NCBI GenBank assembly: GCA_910584485.1
Contig: CAJUAV010000001.1
Location: 310,001-374,000 of the forward strand
Reading direction: 5' to 3'
DNA: 64,000 nt
Origin: an uncultured Alistipes sp.
GTDB lineage: Bacteria; Bacteroidota; Bacteroidia; Bacteroidales; Rikenellaceae
The notes beneath the pieces were generated by a model. It made no database searches and was not told the origin of the DNA. It worked only from the letters and a program-made list of their open reading frames with translations. Position numbers and translations under genes: made by a program. Below, piece after piece: positions 24,055-30,251 of this stretch (position 1 is its first letter; every line of letters starts with the position of its first letter).

Positions 24055-24305
24055 GGATAGATGACCGGAGCGGAGACGAGCGGTGCGGGCGGCGGGACAG
24101 AGTGATCGGAGAAGCTGGCATACGGGCGAGGCGGCATGGAGGAAATGCGGTGGCTGTAGGGGGGGGGCAGGAGTGGAGGCGAGCGGTGCGGGCGGCAGGA
24201 CGGGACAGAGTGATCGGAGAAGCTGGCATACGAGCGAGGCGGCATGGAGGAAATGCGGTGGCTGTAGGGGGCGGGGACAGGAGTGGAGGCGAGCGATGCG
24301 AGAGG
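24030..24305. repeat. Tandem ~105-bp repeats that include the receptor gene's 3' end
   Basis: The block GAGGARATGCRGYGGCTGTARGG occurs at the receptor stop (about 24034) and twice more (about 24137 and 24247), while GAGCGGTGCGGGCGGC..GGGACAGAGTGATCGGAGAAGC occurs at 24078 and 24181 and in diverged form at 24291. Periods are 103 and 110 bases. The surrounding gap (24055-24777) holds no credible gene. Confidence 0.8.
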
Positions 24306-24472
24306 CGGGAGGCCGATTCACAAGAGGGAAGGTTTTCGGGGATAACCTGTGTGCGGAGAGGCCAATATATAGGAAAGCGGATGTCCGAAGAGGCGGGGTT
24401 ATGCATGGCTGCAACACAACGCGAAGCGCAATGCACGGAACCGACAACAAAAAAACAAAAGGATCAAATGAT

Positions 24473-24503
24473 CGATCCTCCTGTTTTTGAGCGGAAAACG
24501 AGA
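24473..24503. other. Left attachment-site repeat (tRNA-Gly 3'-end fragment)
   Basis: CGATCCTCCTGTTTT-T-GAGCGGAAAACGAGA repeats 28779-28810 with one small difference. The last 13 bases, GCGGAAAACGAGA, are the 3' end of the tRNA-Gly gene at 28797-28869, in the same orientation; the rest matches the terminator side. This is what integration into a tRNA 3' end leaves at the far end of an element. Confidence 0.78.
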
Positions 24504-24624
24504 TTACCGCCGCAGCCGGACGTCAATCGAAGCTAACAGACTGACGGATTGCGATATATGCGTTTTTATGCCGTATTCTGCAAATGGACGTTTCGGCGGT
24601 TCGGAACATCGAAAAGCAAGAGTT

Positions 24625-24656
24625 CGGTTAACAAATCGTTAACGGCTTTTGTTAAC
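24625..24656. other. GTTAAC repeats, candidate integrase arm sites (left)
   Basis: GTTAAC at 24627, 24638 and 24651. CGGTTAACAAATCGTTAAC (24625-24643) matches 28699-28717 at 18 of 19 bases with the same 11-base spacing. One copy lies just inside each end of the element. Confidence 0.55.
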
Positions 24657-24762
24657 GGTCCGAACTGTGTCTTTGCGACGACCGTGCGTGTAACTGATTT
24701 TTATTCACTGTTTTGCGTAATTTTTCATATTGATTCTGAACTCATAACGACTTAACTTTGCA

Positions 24763-24770
24763 ATCTGTAA
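24763..24770 (+). promoter_or_regulatory. -7 element of the integrase remnant
   Basis: TAACTTTG ending seven bases before the ATG at 24778, so the transcript would be leaderless or nearly so. Confidence 0.55.
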
Positions 24771-24777
24771 AACCGTT

Positions 24778-25476
24778 ATGAGAAACACGTTCAAGATTCT
24801 GTTCTATGTGAACAAACAGCGCATGAAGGAGGGACGCATTCCCGTGTATGCCCGCCTTACGGTGAACGGCAAAAGCACGTTCGTCAACTGCCGCGTAACC
24901 CTGCCGCCCGCCTTGTGGGATTCCAAAGCCAACAAGGCCGCGGGCAAGAGCCACGAGGCGCAGACGGTCAACCGCAAGCTGGAGCATATCCGTACCCAAA
25001 TCGAGCGACATTACCAGCGTATTTCCGACCGCGATGCCTACGTCACGGCCGAGCGGGTGAAGTTAGCCTACCTCGGTATGGGCGAAGAGTACGAAACGCT
25101 GCTGGAAGCGTTCGACAAGTTCAACCGCGACTTCAAGCAGCACGTCGGCGTCGATCGGGCGCAGTCCACCTACCGCAAGTACGACAACGTGCGCAAGCGG
25201 TTGGCGGAGTTTCTCGCCGACAAGCTCCGTCGCAGGGATATTCCGTTGAAAGAGCTGACCGAAACGTTCATTACCGATTACGACCTCTACCTGCGCAGCG
25301 AAAAGGGGCTGACGCCCTCGTGCGTCTGCATCTACACCAAGCCGTTGAAGATGATCGTCACGAAGGCGCACAACGCAGGCATGATCGCCCGTAATTCGAT
25401 TCTACGTCATGCAGCGTATGAATGTATATATTCATATACGGCGCACCGTGGCCTATCGACGGTATCTTCATTTTAA
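24778..25476 (+). pseudogene. Truncated tyrosine recombinase (integrase), catalytic domain missing
   Basis: Open frame of 232 residues. The first ~207 match a Bacteroidota phage-type integrase: Arm-DNA-binding domain (MRNTFKILFYVNKQRMKEGRIPVYARLTVNGK, ALWDSKANKAAGKS) and the SAM-like core-binding domain (AFDKFNRDFKQHVGV..STYRKYDNVRKRLAEFL..LYLRSEKGLTPSCVCIYTKPLKMIVTKAHNAGMIARN in outline). After about base 25397 the protein turns into unrelated residues and stops. The catalytic R..HxxR..Y domain is absent, so it cannot recombine. The junction runs into a truncated gene on the other strand, which points to an internal deletion. Confidence 0.85.
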
Positions 25477-25816
25477 GATAACGTTTTGCGTCGTACCAGT
25501 TATAGCGCGGCGGGTCGGCCGTTATGACCAGCAAGTCGTAAGTGAGTATATCGCTGTGAGGTGTTTTGCCCGTCATTTTCCCGAACAGCAAAATATATTC
25601 GGGATCTAACAACTCGCGTAACACTTCGGCAATGCAGGCCGCTTTTCCGGGGTTGTAAGTATATTCGAGCGTTTGTTGCGGTGAGGCGGACGAATGCAAC
25701 TCCTCTGGCTGCGATTCGGGGTTCGCGGCTGCGGCATCCGTATTTTCGGATTTTGCGGGCGCGGGAATTATGGTTTGTGCAGGCTGTTCCTGCACGCTAT
25801 TCTGATTCATTTCCAT
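25358..25816 (-). pseudogene. Truncated MNT-like nucleotidyltransferase (HEPN/NTase protein)
   Basis: Reading leftward from ATG 25816 (or 25810), a low-complexity N-terminus is followed by CIAEVLRELLDPEYILLFGKMTGKTPHSDILTYDLLVIT in outline, which fits the nucleotidyltransferase motif FGs..(SD).DLLV of MNT/HEPN proteins, then YDAKRYLKMKIPSI and YIHTLHDVES. The glycine-serine of the motif is GK here. The frame then enters sequence antisense to the integrase fragment and stops, so the 3' half (a HEPN domain in full-length relatives) is missing. An in-frame ATG at 25879 would add 21 residues. Confidence 0.65.
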
Positions 25817-25879
25817 AGTTTTGAATGTTTGGAATTGGACAATAGTAGGGCTGTCCTTATCGTGCCCGCGGCACGACAA

Positions 25880-26027
25880 AGAGCATAACGATTCGGTTAG
25901 CAGTTGTTTGCTAATCCGGCGGATGGGAATGGAAATGAATCGAAATGTTGCGCGGCGGAATCCGCCGGCGGCTGGCCTTGCGGCTTGTCTGTACCGGAGT
26001 ACGGACGGTTAATGTAGTTCGCATAAA
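25880..26027. other. Short hairpin-rich spacer between NTase remnant and RNA A
   Basis: Contains TTAGCA-N6-TGCTAA near 25898, GGCGGA-ATCCGCC near 25954 and, at 26012-26022, ATGTAGTTCGC, which can pair with 26048-26058 of the neighbouring RNA gene. On the minus strand this would be the leader of the NTase gene. No protein gene seen. Confidence 0.45.
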
Positions 26028-26187
26028 AATAAAAAATATGCGCAGCTGCGAACTACATATCCCCCTGTTACAGGCTCAATAAAGTGCCGTTCGCGGGCGA
26101 TCAACCCCAACGGCTCTGCGCATACTTTTCTAAAGCGATTGCTTTATCGAGCACCGACAGTAACAGTTATAACAATATGTAATTCGC
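26028..26187 (-). ncRNA. Structured RNA gene A, first of two paralogues
   Basis: Predicted 160-nt transcript on the minus strand. TATCTTTG (26193-26200, minus) places the start at the first base of the closing stem. GCGAATTACATAT (26175-26187) pairs over 13 bases, one G-U, with ATATGTAGTTCGC (26048-26060). Inside are GCCGTT/AACGGC with an inner GGG/CCC stem and a CCTG-TAA-CAGG hairpin. TATGCGCAG (26116-26124) can pair with CTGCGCATA (26037-26045) beyond the closing stem, a pseudoknot, followed by a T-rich tract. Family unknown to me. Confidence 0.72.
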
Positions 26188-26192
26188 GAGAG

Positions 26193-26200
26193 CAAAGATA
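26193..26200 (-). promoter_or_regulatory. -7 element of RNA A
   Basis: CAAAGATA on the plus strand, a perfect TATCTTTG on the minus strand, 6 bases before the predicted 5' end. Confidence 0.7.
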
Positions 26201-26218
26201 GTGAAAAATTCCGATAAT

Positions 26219-26242
26219 AAAAAACCCGACTGAAAAGTCGGG
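26219..26242 (-). terminator. Rho-independent terminator after RNA B
   Basis: On the minus strand CCCGAC-TTTTCA-GTCGGG is followed by six T. It lies between RNA B and the RNA A promoter, so the two RNAs are separate transcription units. Confidence 0.88.
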
Positions 26243-26261
26243 TAAATATCAGCATCGCTGT

Positions 26262-26420
26262 ATTAAAAAAATGCGCAACTGCAAACAACGTTTCTCCTTT
26301 TCAGGTTCGACAATGTGCCATTCGCGGAGCGCTAACTCCCAACGGCTCTGCGCATACTTGTCCCGTATGCTTCATGTCAACCATTCAATCATTTGGAGCC
26401 AATAAATTACGTTGTTTGCA
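26262..26420 (-). ncRNA. Structured RNA gene B, second paralogue
   Basis: Predicted ~158-nt minus-strand transcript starting just after TACTTTTG (26424-26431, minus). TGCAAACAACGT (26409-26420) pairs perfectly with ACGTTGTTTGCA (26280-26291); this closing stem shares no sequence with that of RNA A but occupies the same place. The core is shared: AACGGCTCTGCGCATACTT is identical at 26109-26127 and 26341-26359. GCCGTT pairs with AATGGC, an inner GGAG/CTCC stem and CCT-GAAA-AGG hairpin match those of A with compensating changes. ATGCGCA/TGCGCAT gives the same pseudoknot, then seven T. Confidence 0.72.
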
Positions 26421-26423
26421 CGA

Positions 26424-26431
26424 CAAAAGTA
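26424..26431 (-). promoter_or_regulatory. -7 element of RNA B
   Basis: CAAAAGTA on the plus strand, TACTTTTG on the minus strand, 4 bases before the predicted 5' end. Confidence 0.68.
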
Positions 26432-26727
26432 CGATTTTTTCTTGAAATGAAGAAATGATGACGACAGTAAATATAATTTATGTCTTTCACAATGTAGTTG
26501 CATATAATGTTATAATTTTTTCGTTCATTGATTCTATTCAAATGCTGATTATTTTACTTAATCTTTGAATGCGAATTTTTATCGAATATAGAGAAACATG
26601 GATGTAATGCAAAATATCAACTTTAATTTATCGAGATTCTATTTTGCATTTTGGCTAATATTTTTCTATTTGTTCAAATAAAACAGATTAATTGCACTTG
26701 TTTTGTTGCTGCAATCAATAAAACGCG
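26432..26727. other. AT-rich spacer without genes
   Basis: About 300 bases, markedly AT-rich, between RNA B and the RloA promoter. No open frame or hairpin of note; may contain upstream promoter parts for the divergent units. Confidence 0.6.
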
Positions 26728-26735
26728 TATATTTG
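26728..26735 (+). promoter_or_regulatory. -7 element of the rloA-rloB operon
   Basis: TATATTTG with TTTG at 26702-26705 as a possible -33, 21 bases before the ATG at 26756. Confidence 0.68.
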
Positions 26736-26755
26736 TATCATAAAACATTTCAACG

Positions 26756-28045
26756 ATGATTGAAGAAATAACTTTCAAGAATGTTTTGTCTTTTAGAGAC
26801 GAAGTAACGTTTAGTTTCGAGGCAACGGATGATACTACTTTTGAATCGTCTCATGTAGTTGTCATGCCCAACGGGACAAGGCTACTTAAAATCGGAATTG
26901 TTTACGGCTCCAATGCAAGTGGAAAAAGCAACCTCTTATACGCTATTAAATTTCTCCACGATTTTTGGGTATCCGACCCCCAAAATATGGATGATCCTAC
27001 TGGATTGGAACCTTTCTTACTCGATTCGGAAACACCGAATCAACCGTCGGAATATAGCATCAAGTTTTGGGCTAACGGTGTACGCTATTGGTACCAGTTA
27101 AAGGCAACCAGCAAACAAGTAATGCATGAGAAATTGTCTTACTATAAAACGGTGCAACCGACAATGGTTTTCGAACGTAAATTTGAAGACGGGCAATCTG
27201 TACTAACATTTAATCCCAGCGTCCAGAAAATTGGACAAGAAGAGCAAAAAACTTTGAATTTGCTTTGTTTACCCAACAAATCGTTCTTTGCAGTTCGCGG
27301 ACACGTCAATATGAAAATGGAACATGTGGATGTCGTCCGAGTGTGGATACATACTCAATTCATGCCTATGGTAAAGCCCTCGACCAATATGACTCGCTTC
27401 TGTCAGAAAAAAATCGGCATGAATACCGAATTTAAAGATTATCTACTTGATTTTCTTCATTTGGCAGATTTCAACATCACGGGGCTCCACGATCGTGTAG
27501 AAGAAGAACCCATACCAGCAGAAGTTCAAAAACTTCTGCTGAGCGATGAAAATGTGCCGGATGAAATCAAACAGAAATTAGCAGGCCAATCTACGATCAA
27601 GAAACAAATCATAGGGTTCGAACACACGGTGGAAAACGATCGGGGTAAAGAAACATACGAGTTGCAGACCGAACAGCAAAGCGCGGGAACCAAACGTGTA
27701 ATGGGTATCGAAGCTGCTATCTATGAGGCGGTAAACAATGATGCGATTCTGCTAATCGACGAGTTAGAAACTTCGCTTCATCCCGACTTGATGGAATATA
27801 TCCTGCAGGAATATCTGTTGAAAGAGAGTCAAAGCCAGTTGCTTATCACAACCCACTATCCGGGTTTGCTTAATACAATAGATAGTCTTATTCGGAAAGA
27901 TAATGTTTGGTTTGTCGAGAAAAGCAAAAGTGGTTCAACTGATCTGTATTCACTTGTTGAATTCAACGGTTTGAATAAGATTACCAAAATCGAGCGAGCA
28001 TATCGTAATGGACAATTTGGCGCTCTACCCAACATAAAGAATTAA
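26756..28045 (+). CDS. RloA/AbiLi-like AAA-type ATPase
   Basis: 429-residue OLD/ABC-like ATPase of the COG1106 type. N-terminal MIEEITFKNVLSFRDEVTFSF, Walker A YGSNASGKSN (residues 50-59), a long helical insert, the signature-like QQSAGTKR, Walker B AILLIDELETSLHP and the switch segment LLITTHYPGLL. Such ATPases act with an RloB/AbiLii Toprim-like partner in AbiL-type abortive phage defence, a role inferred from family and from the adjacent gene. Base composition and codon use are much more AT-rich than the core, a sign of transfer. The partner gene starts 2 bases after its stop. Confidence 0.88.
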   Translation: MIEEITFKNVLSFRDEVTFSFEATDDTTFESSHVVVMPNGTRLLKIGIVYGSNASGKSNLLYAIKFLHDFWVSDPQNMDDPTGLEPFLLDSETPNQPSEYSIKFWANGVRYWYQLKATSKQVMHEKLSYYKTVQPTMVFERKFEDGQSVLTFNPSVQKIGQEEQKTLNLLCLPNKSFFAVRGHVNMKMEHVDVVRVWIHTQFMPMVKPSTNMTRFCQKKIGMNTEFKDYLLDFLHLADFNITGLHDRVEEEPIPAEVQKLLLSDENVPDEIKQKLAGQSTIKKQIIGFEHTVENDRGKETYELQTEQQSAGTKRVMGIEAAIYEAVNNDAILLIDELETSLHPDLMEYILQEYLLKESQSQLLITTHYPGLLNTIDSLIRKDNVWFVEKSKSGSTDLYSLVEFNGLNKITKIERAYRNGQFGALPNIKN

Positions 28046-28047
28046 TT

Positions 28048-28623
28048 ATGGGACGTAGGATAAATACTCGCCAAACACGTAAACCGCAAATACGTGTTGT
28101 CGGTGCAGGCATTACCGAATATTGGTATTTGAAACATCTAAAACCGCTACTCGGTTTAAAATATGAATTGTATCCCCGTTTATTCGGAAATGAATCAATG
28201 ACCAATATCAATAAACTCATAGATGAGGGACTGGAAGCAAATACACACGTTATATGTCTATTTGATGAAGACGTCAAACAATGGGATGATGTAGAGGCGC
28301 AACGAATAAATGACTTACATCAAAAATATGATAAGAGCAAAAATGTAACTTTATGTTGTAGCATGCCTTCTATCGAATATTGGTTTTTACTTCATTATGA
28401 AAATACCAATCGTCATCTAAGAACATCCCATGATGCAACTAAGGCTTTGCAGAAATATATTCCTCGATTTGCTAAGAATGAACATTTTTTACGACCTCAA
28501 AGATGGGTGGTAGATCTTGTTGAAAACGGCAAAACGACCGATGCGATAAAACGCGCAAAAGCATTCGGGCGGAAGGGTGGTTCCTATACAGATATATGGA
28601 AAGTCATCGAAAAAAATTCTTAA
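28048..28623 (+). CDS. RloB/AbiLii-like Toprim-fold protein
   Basis: 191 residues. The family's first acidic motif appears as VVGAGITEYWYLKHLKP (Glu24) and the second as VICLFDEDVKQWDD with the DxD Asp73/Asp75; later SIEYWFLLHYE and FGRKGGSYTDIWKVIE fit RloB. In most relatives the first motif begins with EG; here it is GAG, so one acidic residue is missing, though the Glu of TE is kept. Predicted effector (nuclease-like) of the ATPase encoded just upstream; co-transcribed. AT-rich like its partner. Confidence 0.82.
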   Translation: MGRRINTRQTRKPQIRVVGAGITEYWYLKHLKPLLGLKYELYPRLFGNESMTNINKLIDEGLEANTHVICLFDEDVKQWDDVEAQRINDLHQKYDKSKNVTLCCSMPSIEYWFLLHYENTNRHLRTSHDATKALQKYIPRFAKNEHFLRPQRWVVDLVENGKTTDAIKRAKAFGRKGGSYTDIWKVIEKNS

Positions 28624-28698
28624 TTTGCTAAAAACTAAATATTGTTTTTATCGAGTTCTTTTTCAAGCTGAAAATTACTGCAAGACAGAGCAGAAGAT

Positions 28699-28717
28699 CG
28701 GTTAACAGATCGTTAAC
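28699..28717. other. GTTAAC pair, candidate integrase arm site (right)
   Basis: CGGTTAACAGATCGTTAAC, 18 of 19 identical to 24625-24643, lying inside the right end of the element. Confidence 0.55.
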
Positions 28718-28759
28718 ACGCTAAAAGGCGATAACACCGCAATTCGCTGACTGACAAAA

Positions 28760-28785
28760 GAAAAAAGGATCGATCGCTCGATCCT
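28760..28785 (-). terminator. Terminator of tRNA-Gly
   Basis: On the minus strand GGATCGA-GCGA-TCGATCC is followed by TTTTTTC, directly downstream of the tRNA. It is partly included in the right direct repeat. Confidence 0.8.
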
Positions 28786-28810
28786 CCTGTTTTGTGAGCG
28801 GAAAACGAGA
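28779..28810. other. Right attachment-site repeat, overlapping tRNA-Gly 3' end
   Basis: Direct repeat of 24473-24503 covering the tRNA 3' end and the adjoining terminator arm. Marks the boundary at which the element joined an intact tRNA gene. Confidence 0.75.
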
Positions 28811-28869
28811 CTCGAACTCGCGACCCCAACCTTGGCAAGGTTGTGCTCTACCAACTGAGCTATTTCCGC
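28797..28869 (-). tRNA. tRNA-Gly (GCC)
   Basis: 73-nt cloverleaf on the minus strand: acceptor GCGGAAA/TTTCCGC with U discriminator, D-arm GCTCAGTTGGTAGAGC, anticodon arm CAACCTTGCCAAGGTTG with anticodon GCC, and T-arm GCGAGTTCGAGTCTCG. CCA is not encoded. Its own promoter TACCTTTG lies at 28905-28912 (minus). It is the integration site of the element to its left. Confidence 0.96.
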
Positions 28870-28904
28870 AATGTGTATGTCGCATTCCCTCTCGAATGCG
28901 GTTG

Positions 28905-28912
28905 CAAAGGTA
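28905..28912 (-). promoter_or_regulatory. -7 element of tRNA-Gly
   Basis: CAAAGGTA on plus, TACCTTTG on minus, 36 bases before the tRNA 5' end. Confidence 0.6.
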
Positions 28913-28985
28913 ATTCTTTTTTTTTCGTTCTCCAAATTTTTCGGGCACATTTTCCAAAGAAATTGTTCCGCAGGGGCTTTTTTCC

Positions 28986-28993
28986 TACCTTTG
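28986..28993 (+). promoter_or_regulatory. -7 element of the flavodoxin-fold gene
   Basis: TACCTTTG, 28 bases before the ATG at 29021. Confidence 0.65.
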
Positions 28994-29020
28994 TCATCGT
29001 AACACACAACCCACTACCCC

Positions 29021-29647
29021 ATGCATGTCTTGATGGTTAACGGCAGCCCGCACCGCGACGGCTGCACCCGCACGGCGCTCGACGAAATCGCAGGCGCCCT
29101 CGCCGCCGAAGGGATCGGCTCGGAAATCTTCTGGATCGGCAACGACCCGCTCGCAGGCTGCATCGGCTGCGGAAACTGTGCCCGCAGCGGCCGCTGTTTC
29201 CGCGCTGATGCCGTCAACGATTTCGTCGAAAAGGCCCGCACGGCCGACGGCTTCGTCTTCGGATCGCCTGTTCATTATGCGGCCGCCTCGGGGGCCCTCA
29301 CCTCGTTTCTCGATCGCGCCTTCATGGTAGGCAAACCGCTGGGAATCTACCGACACAAACCCGCGGCAGCCATTACGAGCGCCCGTCGCGCGGGTACCAC
29401 CGCGACACTCGACCAGCTCAACAAGTACATCGTCTTCCACCAAATGCCGCTCGTGCCATCGCAATACTGGAACATGGTGCACGGCTCGACACCCGAACAA
29501 GTGCGGCAGGATGCCGAAGGATTGCAGATCATGCGGACGCTCGGACGCAACATGGCGTGGATGCTCAAAGCGTTTGCCGCAGCCCGCGAGGCGGGGATCG
29601 TCCCGCCCGAGGCAGAGGCTCCGATCCGCACGAACTTTATTCGCTGA
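29021..29647 (+). CDS. Flavodoxin-fold NAD(P)H-dependent oxidoreductase / iron-sulfur-flavoprotein-like
   Basis: 208 residues. FMN-binding opening MHVLMVNGSPHRDGCTRTAL and flavin-contacting FGSPVHYAAASGALTSFLDR are typical of the NADPH-dependent FMN reductase family. The cysteine cluster CIGCGNCARSGRC (about residues 47-59) is the form seen in iron-sulfur flavoproteins, so a cluster or redox-active cysteines are possible. Electron partner and substrate unknown. Single gene with its own promoter; first core gene right of the tRNA-linked element. Confidence 0.88.
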   Translation: MHVLMVNGSPHRDGCTRTALDEIAGALAAEGIGSEIFWIGNDPLAGCIGCGNCARSGRCFRADAVNDFVEKARTADGFVFGSPVHYAAASGALTSFLDRAFMVGKPLGIYRHKPAAAITSARRAGTTATLDQLNKYIVFHQMPLVPSQYWNMVHGSTPEQVRQDAEGLQIMRTLGRNMAWMLKAFAAAREAGIVPPEAEAPIRTNFIR

Positions 29648-29679
29648 CGGACGCGCTTACGCGCGATTATGCGGTATCA

Positions 29680-30165
29680 GTCGTAGCCGAGCAAGGGGAG
29701 CCGAAGCTTGCGAAGGGACGCCCCATGCGGGCCTTCGCACGGTGAAGCTGCGGCATCGGAGCGGACTCATGCCCGCAGCCGAGCGGAGGGGCCTGCAACG
29801 AGCTTACGCGAGTAGCAGCCCTCAAGCAGGCCGAAATCGTACAGTTCTGCAGGCGCTATCGAGCAAATCGCCTTGCGGGTCGAAGCCTGCGGGGGCACGC
29901 ACTCGTTTAGAGCTGCGGGCCTCCGCGTGCGGAGGCTGCGGCCCGCCGATGGCTGCGCCATCGAACACCTGCGCCCTACGAGACAGCAGTGAACGACACA
30001 GGCAGGAGGCTGCGGCCCGCTGACGTCTTGCGACATCGATGCGGCACTCACCCCAACGGAAGACTATGACCCGCCGATGGCTGCGCCATCGAAACTGCGC
30101 CTCACGAGACGGCGGCGAGCAGAACCATGCTGCGGCCCGCCCGATCCCCTGCAAAATCGATAACG
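29680..30165. repeat. Mosaic GC-rich palindromic repeat cluster
   Basis: Fills the 600-base gap between the flavodoxin gene and rhaD. Modules include GCCGAAGCTTGCGAAGG..GCGGGCCTTCGC near 29700, CAGCCGAGCGGAGG near 29775, GCGGGCCTCCGCGTGCGGAGGCTGCGGCCCGCCGATGGC near 29908-29955, and hairpin GATGGC-TGC-GCCATC at about 29946 and 30075. No gene seen. Confidence 0.83.
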
Positions 30166-30199
30166 CATGTGCGAATCAGTCCCTTCAAAAACACGACAA

Positions 30200-30225
30200 C
30201 CGCTGCGGTCCGAAGGCCGCAGCGG
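30200..30225 (-). terminator. Hairpin after rhaD, probable terminator
   Basis: CCGCTGCGG (30200-30208) pairs with CCGCAGCGG (30217-30225), 26 bases past the rhaD stop. On the minus strand only a weak T-rich stretch follows. Confidence 0.65.
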
Positions 30226-30251
30226 CTGTCTGTCTCAATGCAAAGCGCTCG

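Noticed and set aside
24473..24503. Second tRNA gene
   Set aside because: Only the last 13 bases of tRNA-Gly are present; no D, anticodon or T arm. It is an attachment-site remnant.
24549..24755. 68-codon frame upstream of the integrase
   Set aside because: Lies across the GTTAAC arm sites and has no conserved character.
26028..26420. Insertion-sequence ends or attC sites as the cause of the paired hairpins
   Set aside because: No transposase, no flanking target duplications, and each unit carries its own promoter and T-tract on one strand, which fits RNA genes better.
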